Shown in pieces: positions 17,874 to 26,552 of a stretch of DNA of 64,000 nt. The translations under genes were made by a program, and so were the position numbers. The stretch covers positions 124,001 through 188,000 of the forward strand of contig CALZMQ010000019.1 in NCBI GenBank assembly GCA_945788625.1. Reading direction: 5' to 3'. The notes beneath the pieces were generated by a model. The model saw only the letters and a list, made by a program, of their open reading frames with translations, was not told the origin of the DNA and ran no database searches. Each line of letters opens with the position of its first letter. The first letter of the stretch is position 1. The stretch is from an uncultured Woeseiaceae bacterium (GTDB taxonomy: Bacteria > Pseudomonadota > Gammaproteobacteria > Steroidobacterales > Woeseiaceae).

Positions 17874-18226
17874 CTATACGAAGCTCAGCACTCGTACAGC
17901 AACGTTTCCGCGGTAACATCGGCACTGAGTAACCGCTCTCACCGATAGCCGCCGCTCGTTCGAGTTTCCCGCGAACAACCAGGTGACGAGGCGAGACTCA
18001 CTCGTTCTGGCCGCTGCTTTGCTTGATTACAACCGACTGTTCTGTCTCTTCCGGGCTGTCAACGCCTGTATCTCGAGAACGCAAGTACTCTTCAGCAGCC
18101 GGTCAATACGAAGGCGGCCAAACAGACAAACACATAGAATGCAGCGGTATCTCTCATGACCAAGCTCATCGTTAAGCATGAAAGAACCGACTCCGCAAGC
18201 CCGCAGCAGAGCTCACGATTCTGCGA
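17874..18226. other. 353-base gap holding a broken small gene
   Basis: No intact gene is seen. On the minus strand 17998-18157 holds a lipoprotein-like reading frame interrupted by a frameshift, described separately. The rest shows no clear promoter or hairpin. Confidence 0.5.
17998..18157 (-). pseudogene. Frameshifted small lipoprotein gene (putative)
   Basis: From ATG at 18155-18157 the frame reads MRDTAAFYVFVCLAAF then VLTGC, a complete lipoprotein signal with lipobox LTGC, and hits TGA directly after the Cys. In the next frame translation continues for about 33 codons with a polar tail (AEEYLRSRDTGVDSPEE to a stop at 17998-18000). A short indel at the lipobox would join the two into a lipoprotein of about 53 residues. 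It could be a decayed gene or a sequencing error; the protein family is not recognised. Confidence 0.45.
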
Positions 18227-19216
18227 CTACGCGAACGGATCACCGAAATAAGAAATAAGAAACAATGCTACTAGATACAAGCTCGATAAAGACTGCAAAC
18301 CACTGACTGCTCTGACCCACCCCGTCGGCCTAAGCGTGTATTCACGAAATTGTAGTCGGACAATCCAGTTTCCCAGGTTTAGCTCGCGCCACCCGAAGTG
18401 AAACGCTGACAGAACGCTAAAGTAAAGCGCGCAAGGGATCGAGCGCATTAGCCCACGGTAAGGAACAAGCTCCTGGTCCGCTTCGCTTTGTCCCCTCACC
18501 ACTCGATCGTCGGAACGAATCAGCCAGATTCCGTTGATCTGCTGTTGGGCTTGCAACGCCAGTAAGTACGGCCACAAGAACAAGAACACCAGAACACTCA
18601 GCCATCCGAGCGCGCCCCATGGGTTTGCGCCATAATCCGTAATACGACCGCCAGCAATATATCCTTGAAACAAACGCTCTCTCAACGGCGCTGCATTCAG
18701 CTTGTGCTTCGTTAGGGCCGCGGTAACCGCCTTCTCTTGTGAGCGAAACCCACTCTCTCTGAAGTAGTCTCGTAGTTCGACGGCCGGGTTGACCTGGCCA
18801 CTAAATCGAATTTCCGAGAGCCCACGCACGCGGAGAAACCCGCCTGGATCAGGCAGAGTGGCTGGCTCAAAAGTCGTCCGTGCAAGGCGAGCCCCATTCA
18901 GATCTGCCTGCGAAAGCTCCGTCTCCCTCAGATCGGCCTCCGTCAGCTCAGCGTCAGTCAGGTCGGCCTGATGCAAGATCACCCCACACATACTCGACTT
19001 TTTATTGACACGGTTGTTATCAGGATTGGATTCAAGCCACTCTACGTGCGTAATCAAAATAGATGTGAGCTCGTCAGCTGCCAACGTCCTGCCATCAAGC
19101 TCGCCCTCGCACTTGAGACGGTCAATATAAGATTCTTGCCCGAGAGTCACCGTGGCAGCCGTGAGGCAGATTACCCCCAAAAGAAACTTCGCTCGACATG
19201 CTCGTCGCGTCCCCAT
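18227..19216 (-). CDS. Pentapeptide-repeat membrane protein
   Basis: The 329-residue product starts with a signal peptide (RACRAKFLLGVICLTAATVTLGQ). Pentapeptide repeats A(D/N)Lxx follow near residues 100-135 (LHQADLTDAELTEADLRETELSQADLNGARL). At least two membrane helices come later (WLSVLVFLFLWPYLLAL and near the C-terminus). The end (FGWRELNLGNWIVRLQ, REYTLRPTGWVRAVSGLQSL) is a conserved tail in a family of bacterial pentapeptide proteins of unknown function. The ATG at 19216 has GGAG upstream and gives the signal peptide at the N-terminus; the frame is open to 19354. Confidence 0.75.
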   Translation of the reverse strand: MGTRRACRAKFLLGVICLTAATVTLGQESYIDRLKCEGELDGRTLAADELTSILITHVEWLESNPDNNRVNKKSSMCGVILHQADLTDAELTEADLRETELSQADLNGARLARTTFEPATLPDPGGFLRVRGLSEIRFSGQVNPAVELRDYFRESGFRSQEKAVTAALTKHKLNAAPLRERLFQGYIAGGRITDYGANPWGALGWLSVLVFLFLWPYLLALQAQQQINGIWLIRSDDRVVRGQSEADQELVPYRGLMRSIPCALYFSVLSAFHFGWRELNLGNWIVRLQFREYTLRPTGWVRAVSGLQSLSSLYLVALFLISYFGDPFA

Positions 19217-19411
19217 TGTATTGCGGCACTCCGTAGAGTTCGGTGGCGAAATCGGAATGGAACAGTTGCCAACTAAAGTATATTTAATCAGCGTAACGGG
19301 TGCGACCAGCGAATGACGGGTTCGGGACATTACTTGCCCGACGTTGCGTGCCAACAGCGGCCGGTCGAGCGGAAGTGCCGGGAACAGCTATCGACCAACC
19401 ATGCGGTTGCA

Positions 19412-20785
19412 TCAATTGCCGTAGATCCTCTCAGGCAACCAGGTCACGAGCTCCGGGAACGCGGCGATCAATAGCAACGCAAATACCTGGATGGCGACGA
19501 ACGGAATCGCCCCGCGATAAATCTGGGCGGTAGTCACGGATGGTGGCGCCACGCCGCGCAGATAAAACAGTGCGAAGCCGAAGGGCGGCGTCAGGAACGA
19601 CGTCTGCAGGTTGATCGCGATCATTATGCCGAGCCAGACCGGGTCCAGCCCCATCGCAAGCAGCACGGGCCCGACGATTGGAACGACGACGAACGTGATC
19701 TCGATGAAGTCGAGAACGAAACCGAGCAGAAACATCACCAGCATGACGACAATGACAGCACCGACGACGCCGCCCGGCAACGCCTCGAGCACCGTGCGTA
19801 CACCGTCGTCACCGCCGTAGCCGCGGAACACGAGTGAAAACACCGACGCACCGATCAGGATGAGGAATACCATGCTGCTGATTCGAAGTGTGCTGCGCAT
19901 GATTTCCTGCAGGCGAGCGATGCTGAGTTGCCGTCGGGCGAGCGCGAGCAGGAGCGCCCCCATGCCGCCCACACCTGCCGCCTCGGTTGGCGTCGCGAGC
20001 CCTTTGAGAATCGATCCGAGTACGGCAAAGATAAGAATGAGTGGCGGCAGCAGGGCGCGCGCCAATTGGCCGATCGAGATCGAGGCGCCGCGCTCACGGC
20101 GGTGAGCAGGCATTGTCGTGGGCCGAAAGAACGCGACGCCGAGAATGTAAAGCACGTACAAGAGCACCAGCATCAGTCCGGGAATCAGCGCCCCGGCAAA
20201 CAGGTCGCCAACGGAGACCGTCTTGGGCGAATAGATGCCCATCTTCAGTTGCGCCTGTTGATACGCCGTCGTCATCACGTCGCCGAGCATGACCAGGATG
20301 ATCGACGGAGGAATAATCTGGCCAAGCGTGCCGGACGCGCAGATCGTGCCCGTCGCAATCTCCGGCGAATACCCGCGCTTCAGCATGGTCGGCAGCGATA
20401 GCAGGCCCATGGTGACGACCGTCGCGCCGACGATTCCCGTGCTCGCAGCCAGCAACATTCCGACCAGGGTCACCGAAACCCCCAGGCCGCCACGTAGCGT
20501 GCCGAACAGCGCGCTGAGCGTCTCGAGCAGTTCCTCGGCGATTCTCGCTCGTTCGAGCGTTACTCCCATGAACACGAACAGCGGTACCGCGACCAGTGTC
20601 TCATTGGTCATGATGCCGAAAATGCGATTCGGCAGCCCGGACAACAACGCTTCGTTGAAACCGCCGCCGATGACACCCAGCACCGCAAATACCAGCGCCG
20701 TGCCGCCCAGGGTGAACGCAACCGGAAATCCCGCGAGCAGCACCAGGATTACCGTGACGAACAATAATGCCGCGACCCATTCCAT
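19412..20785 (-). CDS. dctM: TRAP transporter large permease DctM
   Basis: The 457-residue protein has about a dozen membrane helices and DctM hallmarks: PLFVFMGVTLERARIAEELL, GMLLAASTGIVGATVVTMGLLSLP, and CASGTLGQIIPPSIILVMLGD. It is the sodium-coupled translocation subunit of a TRAP carrier. It follows dctQ by 2 bases. The binding protein is not adjacent; the TakP-like gene at 11135 is the best candidate in view. TRAP M subunits with long loops after the third helix, as here, are common in the keto-acid branch. Confidence 0.93.
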   Translation of the reverse strand: MEWVAALLFVTVILVLLAGFPVAFTLGGTALVFAVLGVIGGGFNEALLSGLPNRIFGIMTNETLVAVPLFVFMGVTLERARIAEELLETLSALFGTLRGGLGVSVTLVGMLLAASTGIVGATVVTMGLLSLPTMLKRGYSPEIATGTICASGTLGQIIPPSIILVMLGDVMTTAYQQAQLKMGIYSPKTVSVGDLFAGALIPGLMLVLLYVLYILGVAFFRPTTMPAHRRERGASISIGQLARALLPPLILIFAVLGSILKGLATPTEAAGVGGMGALLLALARRQLSIARLQEIMRSTLRISSMVFLILIGASVFSLVFRGYGGDDGVRTVLEALPGGVVGAVIVVMLVMFLLGFVLDFIEITFVVVPIVGPVLLAMGLDPVWLGIMIAINLQTSFLTPPFGFALFYLRGVAPPSVTTAQIYRGAIPFVAIQVFALLLIAAFPELVTWLPERIYGN

Positions 20786-20787
20786 GG

Positions 20788-21297
20788 TCAGCGCTTTCTC
20801 AGTGCGTCGATCGATCGCAGCAACAGGGCCGCGCCCTGCAGCGCCAGAGCAACGGGCATAACGAGCAGCACGGTCTTGAGCAGCGGCACCAACGGGTAGG
20901 GTAAACCGCCCGACTCCATCGAAGCTTCGTGTCGGCTCCAGGAGGCAAGCACATAGTCAAAAGACGCCCAGGCCAGAAAGGCACAAATCGGCCAAAGAAA
21001 AACGGCGACGCCGATTAAATCGACCCAGGCGCGCCGGGTGTCACTCATCGTTCGATAGAAAATATCGACGCGCACGTGGTCTTCGTGCTGCAGCGTATAG
21101 GCGGCGCCGACCATGAAAACAACGGCATGCATCCAGGTTACGGATTCCTGCAGCCAGATCAGGCCGGCATCGAACACGTAACGCATCACGACCACGATGA
21201 AAGTAACGACAACCATGAACAGGGTCAGCCAGGCGGCCGCCCTCCCCATCACCGTGCTGATTCGATCGAGCAGAGCCGCTGGTGTATCGGACCTCAC
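20788..21297 (-). CDS. dctQ: TRAP transporter small permease DctQ
   Basis: The 169-residue protein has four predicted membrane helices and DctQ features: LIWLQESVTWMHAVVFMVGAAYTLQHEDHVRVDIFY, where the HVRVD segment is diagnostic. It joins DctM in the membrane complex. The start is GTG at 21297, 13 bases downstream of the trkH stop, so the TRAP genes may be transcribed from the trk promoter. Confidence 0.93.
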   Translation of the reverse strand: MRSDTPAALLDRISTVMGRAAAWLTLFMVVVTFIVVVMRYVFDAGLIWLQESVTWMHAVVFMVGAAYTLQHEDHVRVDIFYRTMSDTRRAWVDLIGVAVFLWPICAFLAWASFDYVLASWSRHEASMESGGLPYPLVPLLKTVLLVMPVALALQGAALLLRSIDALRKR

Positions 21298-21310
21298 GCC
21301 GTGGACCTGG

Positions 21311-22762
21311 TCAGGGCCGCCAGAAGGTCGGTGTGATCAGCACCAGCAATGTGAAAATCTCGAGTCGGCCCAGCAACATGCCCGCAACGGCGATCCACTT
21401 GGCGGTGTCCGTCAGCGACATGAAGCCCGTGGCAACGTCGCCCAGGCCGGGGCCGAGATTGTTCAGCGTCGCAGCCACCGCCGAAAACGCGGTGACCTGG
21501 TCGAGGCCCGTCGACATCATGGCAAGCAGCATGACGCCGAAGGTAATGATGTACACGGAGAAGAAACCCCAGACCGCATCGACCACGCGGTGCGGCACGG
21601 CCTTGTTGCCCAGCTTGACGGGGATCTCGGCGCTCGGATGCACCAGGCGGACGATCTCGCGAACGCCCTGCTTGTAAACGAGCAGCCAGCGAATGACCTT
21701 GATACCGCCGGCCGTCGACCCGGCGGAGCCACCGACGAAGCTCGCGAAGATCAGCAGGACGGGTAATGCGGCGGGCCAGAGCGCGAAATTCTCCGTTGTG
21801 AACCCCGTCGTCGTTGCGATAGATACCGCCTGGAACAGGCCGTTAATGAACGTCTGCCCCGGGTCGGCGAAGCCCCTGTGGATAAACAGCGTCGCAACGA
21901 CAACAACCGAAACCGCAAACAGGACGAAACTGTAGGCCCTGAACTCCGGGTCCTGGAAATAGTGTTTGATCGACACGTAACGCCAGGCGAAAAAATGCAG
22001 CGAAAAATTAATGCCGGCAACGAACATGAAGAACACGGCTACAATGTCGATGGAGGCACTGTTGAAATGGCCGATGCTGAGATCGTGCGTGGAAAACCCG
22101 CCGATGGCGACCGTCGAAAATGCGTGACACAGCGCGTCGAACCAGCCCATGCCGGCGAGCCGGTATCCGATCATGCAGGTAATCGTGAAAGCCAGGTACA
22201 CGTACCAGAGCGCTTTCGCCGTTTCTGTAATACGCGGTGTCAGCTTGGTGTCCTTTACCGGACCCGGCGTTTCGGCGCGGTACAGCTGCATGCCGCCGAC
22301 ACCCAGCATGGGCAGTACCGCGACGGCCAGTACGATGATGCCCATGCCGCCGAGCCACTGCAGCTGCTGGCGGTAATAAAGTATCGATACGGGAAGATCG
22401 TCCAGACCCGTAAGCACCGTGGCGCCCGTGGTGGTCAGGCCCGACATCGATTCGAACACGGCGTCCGTAAAGGTCAGCGACAGGCCGTCCGCAAAATACA
22501 GCGGCGCTGCCCCGAACGTACCGAGTACGGTCCAGAAGGCCGCGACGACCAGGAAGCCGTCACGCAGCCGCAGGTCCTTGCGAGAACGGTGCACCGGAAT
22601 CCAGCAGATGAACCCGGCAATCAGTGTGAGCGCAAAGCCCTCGACGAACGGCAGCCAGGAGTGATCGTTGTAGTAAACGCTAAAAGCGATAGGTGGCAGC
22701 ATGGTCAGGCTGAACACCATCAGCAGCAGGCCGAGAATGCGCTGTACGACCGTCCAGTTCAT
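21311..22762 (-). CDS. trkH: Trk potassium uptake channel subunit TrkH
   Basis: The 483-residue membrane protein carries the four pore-loop regions of TrkH/KtrB: FESMSGLTTTGATVLTGL, ALCHAFSTVAIGGFSTHD, QAVSIATTTGFTTENFALWP and SAVAATLNNLGPGL. Each loop has the conserved filter Gly. GGSAGSTAGGIKVIR is also typical. TrkH conducts potassium and is gated by TrkA, whose gene lies 22 bases upstream. Confidence 0.96.
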   Translation of the reverse strand: MNWTVVQRILGLLLMVFSLTMLPPIAFSVYYNDHSWLPFVEGFALTLIAGFICWIPVHRSRKDLRLRDGFLVVAAFWTVLGTFGAAPLYFADGLSLTFTDAVFESMSGLTTTGATVLTGLDDLPVSILYYRQQLQWLGGMGIIVLAVAVLPMLGVGGMQLYRAETPGPVKDTKLTPRITETAKALWYVYLAFTITCMIGYRLAGMGWFDALCHAFSTVAIGGFSTHDLSIGHFNSASIDIVAVFFMFVAGINFSLHFFAWRYVSIKHYFQDPEFRAYSFVLFAVSVVVVATLFIHRGFADPGQTFINGLFQAVSIATTTGFTTENFALWPAALPVLLIFASFVGGSAGSTAGGIKVIRWLLVYKQGVREIVRLVHPSAEIPVKLGNKAVPHRVVDAVWGFFSVYIITFGVMLLAMMSTGLDQVTAFSAVAATLNNLGPGLGDVATGFMSLTDTAKWIAVAGMLLGRLEIFTLLVLITPTFWRP

Positions 22763-22784
22763 AGCTTGGCGGACTCGTCCATAA

Positions 22785-24161
22785 CTAAACGAAGGAGACG
22801 CCGACCTGGAACAGGCTTTCGAGGCTTTCGATCTTGCGCCTGTCGGTCATGAACAGGATGACGTGATCGTCGGCCTCGATGACCGTGTCATGGTGAGCAA
22901 TGACGACCTGGTCGCCGCGCACGATGGCGATGATCGCTGTTCCCTTGGGCAACTCGATGTCCTCGATCGCTCGCCCAACCACTTTGGAATTCTCCTCGTT
23001 ACCATGCGCTATGGCCTCCATTGCCTCGGCGGCGCCGCGGCGCAGCGAATGAACCTTTACGACGTCGCCGCGGCGCACATGCGCAAGCAGCGAACCGATC
23101 GTGACCTGCTGCGGCGATATCGCGATGTCGATACTGCCTGATTCGACGAGGTCGACGTACGACGCGCGGTTGATCAGGGCCATCGCCTTGTGCGCGCCGA
23201 GCCGCTTCGACAGCATCGAACTCAGGATGTTGGCCTCTTCCGAGTTCGTCAGTGCGCAAAACACGTCGACGTTGTCGATGTTCTCTTCGAGCAGCAGCTC
23301 CTCGTCCGCTGCGTCGCCGACCAGCACGATCGCCTTGTTGAGCTGTTCGGAGATGTGCCGCGCCCGCTGTTGATCGCGCTCGATGATCTTGACCTGGTTG
23401 GTTTGCTCCAGCGCAAGCGCCAGCCGCACGCCGATGTTTCCTCCGCCTGCGATGACGACACGGCGCACCGGGTCCTCCAGGCGTCGCATCTCGCTCATGA
23501 AGACACGGATGTCCTTGCGGTCGGCGATGAAGAACACCTCGTCGCCTTCCTGGATCACGGTGTCGCCGTCCGGAAGCATCGCCTTGCCCTCGCGATAAAT
23601 TGCGGCGATGCGTCCTTCGGTGTTCGGGATATGGTCCTTCAGCGTCGCGATGCGCTGGCCGACGAGCAGTCCGTCACGATCCGCCTTGACGCCGACCAGG
23701 CGTACGCGCCCGTCCGCAAAGTCGAGGACCTGCGACGAACCCGGGTAGAGGATGAGCTGTTCGACATAGGTGCAAACCAGTTGCTCCGGGCTGATGCGGA
23801 CGTCGATCGGAATTGCGTCCTGCGTAAACAACTTGTTCGCATTCATGTACTCGGCGGAACGAATGCGGGAAATCTTCGTCGGTGTCCGGAATTCGGTGTA
23901 CGCAACCTGGCAGGCGACCATGTTCGTTTCGTCGCTGTCGGTCAGCGCTACCACGATGTCCGCGTCACTCGCGCCGGCGCGGTCGAGCACTTCGGGATAG
24001 GCTGCATGCCCGACCACCGTGCGAATGTCGAGGCGATCCTGCAGCTCGCGGAGGACGTCGGGTCGCCGGTCGACGACAGTCACTTCGTTGGCTTCTTCGC
24101 GTGACAGGTGATACGCCGCAGACGATCCGACCTGGCCTGCGCCGAGTATGAGAATTTTCAT
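22785..24161 (-). CDS. trkA: Trk system peripheral regulator TrkA
   Basis: The 458-residue cytoplasmic protein has two RCK modules, each with a nucleotide-binding Rossmann fold: MKILILGAGQVGSSAAYHLS at the N-terminus and VVIAGGGNIGVRLALALEQ near residue 235. Both are followed by RCK_C segments. It binds NAD(H)/ATP and gates TrkH. Length is as in the E. coli protein. It is first in a probable trkA-trkH-dctQ-dctM run. Confidence 0.96.
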   Translation of the reverse strand: MKILILGAGQVGSSAAYHLSREEANEVTVVDRRPDVLRELQDRLDIRTVVGHAAYPEVLDRAGASDADIVVALTDSDETNMVACQVAYTEFRTPTKISRIRSAEYMNANKLFTQDAIPIDVRISPEQLVCTYVEQLILYPGSSQVLDFADGRVRLVGVKADRDGLLVGQRIATLKDHIPNTEGRIAAIYREGKAMLPDGDTVIQEGDEVFFIADRKDIRVFMSEMRRLEDPVRRVVIAGGGNIGVRLALALEQTNQVKIIERDQQRARHISEQLNKAIVLVGDAADEELLLEENIDNVDVFCALTNSEEANILSSMLSKRLGAHKAMALINRASYVDLVESGSIDIAISPQQVTIGSLLAHVRRGDVVKVHSLRRGAAEAMEAIAHGNEENSKVVGRAIEDIELPKGTAIIAIVRGDQVVIAHHDTVIEADDHVILFMTDRRKIESLESLFQVGVSFV

Positions 24162-24268
24162 CGCGCCTGGTGTCCTGTCTTGCCAATTCGCATGATGTCC
24201 TGGTGACGCAGCGAGTTTACATCAGTTCCGAAGCGGTCTCCCGAATACTCGCAAGACACCGCGTGTGT

Positions 24269-26443
24269 CTATGAGACGGTTTCCAGGTTCGCGTAAGTCA
24301 GAACCAGCCATTTTGTACCGGTGGATTCGAAATTGACCTCGACGCGCGCGTGAGCGCCCTGCCCCTCGCAATTGAGAATGACACCGTCGCCGAATTTCTT
24401 GTGGCGGACGCGTTGACCGAGCCGGATTCCTATTTCACTGCCGGGGGCGACAGAACTGCGCTGGCGCTGCGGCGAGCGTTGCGAGCGCATTGGTCGAGTC
24501 ACCTGCACGCGCGGCCGGATCTCCTCGACGTACTCCTCGGGGATTTCGGCGATGAAGCGTGACGGCTGCGAGAAGTTGTCCATGCCGTGTAGACGGCGCT
24601 GTTCGGCGTGCGTGACGTACAGCGTCTGTTTCGCCCGCGTAATGCCGACATAGCAGAGGCGCCGCTCTTCTTCGAGGCCGCTGGGGTCGGCGATCGAGCG
24701 CTGGTGCGGGAACAGGCCGTCTTCCATTCCGCACATGAACACCATTGGAAACTCGAGGCCTTTCGCCGAGTGCATGGTCATCAATTGGACGCAGTCCTCC
24801 CAGGCGTCGGCCTGGCCCTCTCCGGCCTCGAGAGCCGCGTGCGACAGGAACTCGTCCAGTTTCGACATCTCTTCGGCCGCGTCGGGCTCGAAGCTCTTCG
24901 CGGCACTGACGAGTTCCAGCAGGTTCTCGACGCGCGTCTCGCCTTTTTCGCCCTTGTCCTTCTTGAAGAAGTCGATGAGGCCGCTCATGTGAATGACGTG
25001 ATCGACCTGGTCCTGCAGGTCCAGTCCGCGGGTTTCGCGATCCATGCGTTCGATGAGCGTCATGAACGCCACAACGGCGTTTGCCGCGCGGCCGTTGAGA
25101 TCGTTGCTTGCGATTGCGCCGGCGGCGCGCCACAGCGAGCAGGCGTTGGCACGCGCGTAGGCACGCACCATTTCGACGGTCCGCGCGCCGATGCCGCGCG
25201 TCGGTTTGTTCACGACGCGCTCGAAAGAGCTGTCGTCGTCGCGGTTCGAGAGCAGCCGCAGGTAGGCGAGCGCGTCCTTGATCTCGGCACGCTCGAAGAA
25301 GCGCAGGCCACCATAGACGCGGTAGGGAATTCGGGCATTGATCAGGCCCTCTTCCAGCACCCGGGACTGCGCATTCGACCGGTACAGCACGGCAGCGTCG
25401 GCGCGGGCGTTGCCTTGTGCGATCCAGTCACGCAGACGCCCGATGACAAAATCCGCTTCGTCACGTTCGTTGTAGGCGGAATAGACCTTGATCGGCTCGC
25501 CTTGCACGCCGTCGGTCCACAGGTTCTTCCCGAGCCGGGAGTTGTTGTTGGCGATGACCGCATTCGCGGCGTTGAGAATGGTGGAAGTGGAGCGGTAATT
25601 CTGTTCCAGCTTGATCACCAGCGTGCCGGGAAAGTCTTTCTGGAAGCGGTGTATGTGCTCCACGCGCGCGCCCCGCCAGCGATAGATAGACTGATCGTCG
25701 TCGCCGACGACGAAAGGTATGCCGTCGCTGCCGGCGAGAAGCCTGAGCCAGGCATATTGAATGGCATTGGTGTCCTGGAACTCGTCGACGAGCAAGTGCT
25801 CGAAACGCCGCCGGTAGTGCGCCAACAACTCGGCGTTGTCGCGCAACACTTCGTGCGCGCGCAGCAACAGTTCGGCGAAGTCGACGAGGCCGCCGCGCTG
25901 GCAGATTTCTTCGTAGGATTGGTACAGCGATATCATCTGGCGGCGATCTGCGTCGCCTTCGTCGTCGATGTGCTGCGGGCGCAGCCCCTCATCCTTCTGC
26001 GCATTGATGAACCACTGGATCTCTTTCGGCACCCAGCGGCTGTCGTCCATCTCGAGGTTCTTCAGCAGGCGTTTGAGCAGGCGCAGCTGGTCGTCGGCGT
26101 CGATAATCTGGAAGTTCTGCGGCAGTCCGGCCTCGCGCCAGTGGCGCCGCAGCATGCGATGCGCAAGACCGTGGAACGTACCAATCCAGAGGTGTTGCAC
26201 CGGCACGTTGAGCAGCGTTTCGATGCGGCCGCGCATCTCCGCCGCCGCTTTGTTGGTGAACGTAACGGCCAGCAAGCCGTGTGGCGATACGCCCTCGACG
26301 TCGATGAGCCAGGCAGCCCGGTGCACGAGCACGCGGGTTTTGCCGCTGCCCGCGCCTGCAATGACGAGCGCGGGCTCCGCGGGCGCAGTGACGGCCTGAC
26401 GCTGCGCGTCATTCAGGTTGTCGAGGATCGGTGTAACGTCCAT
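24269..26443 (-). CDS. uvrD: DNA helicase II UvrD
   Basis: The 724-residue SF1 helicase works in mismatch and nucleotide-excision repair. Motifs in order: Q motif LNDAQRQAV, Walker A AGAGSGKT near residue 35, TFTNKAAAEMR, LLVDEFQDTNAIQ (motif II), VGDDDQSIYRWRGA (III), EQNYRST (IV), MTMHSAKGLEFPMVFM (V) and YVGITRAK (VI). A C-terminal tudor-like segment (GQRVRHKKFGDGVILN) contacts RNA polymerase in relatives. The ATG at 26443 (MDVTPILDNLN) matches the family start; the frame is open to 26506. Confidence 0.96.
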   Translation of the reverse strand: MDVTPILDNLNDAQRQAVTAPAEPALVIAGAGSGKTRVLVHRAAWLIDVEGVSPHGLLAVTFTNKAAAEMRGRIETLLNVPVQHLWIGTFHGLAHRMLRRHWREAGLPQNFQIIDADDQLRLLKRLLKNLEMDDSRWVPKEIQWFINAQKDEGLRPQHIDDEGDADRRQMISLYQSYEEICQRGGLVDFAELLLRAHEVLRDNAELLAHYRRRFEHLLVDEFQDTNAIQYAWLRLLAGSDGIPFVVGDDDQSIYRWRGARVEHIHRFQKDFPGTLVIKLEQNYRSTSTILNAANAVIANNNSRLGKNLWTDGVQGEPIKVYSAYNERDEADFVIGRLRDWIAQGNARADAAVLYRSNAQSRVLEEGLINARIPYRVYGGLRFFERAEIKDALAYLRLLSNRDDDSSFERVVNKPTRGIGARTVEMVRAYARANACSLWRAAGAIASNDLNGRAANAVVAFMTLIERMDRETRGLDLQDQVDHVIHMSGLIDFFKKDKGEKGETRVENLLELVSAAKSFEPDAAEEMSKLDEFLSHAALEAGEGQADAWEDCVQLMTMHSAKGLEFPMVFMCGMEDGLFPHQRSIADPSGLEEERRLCYVGITRAKQTLYVTHAEQRRLHGMDNFSQPSRFIAEIPEEYVEEIRPRVQVTRPMRSQRSPQRQRSSVAPGSEIGIRLGQRVRHKKFGDGVILNCEGQGAHARVEVNFESTGTKWLVLTYANLETVS

Positions 26444-26552
26444 GGTGTCGCGCGGGCCGCAGGCAATAGCAGGAATTCGAAAGCGCGCAAGTTTAACAGA
26501 CATCACGGCGGATCGGCCCGCCAGAATGGTCCCGGAAAGCCCGCTTACTCGA

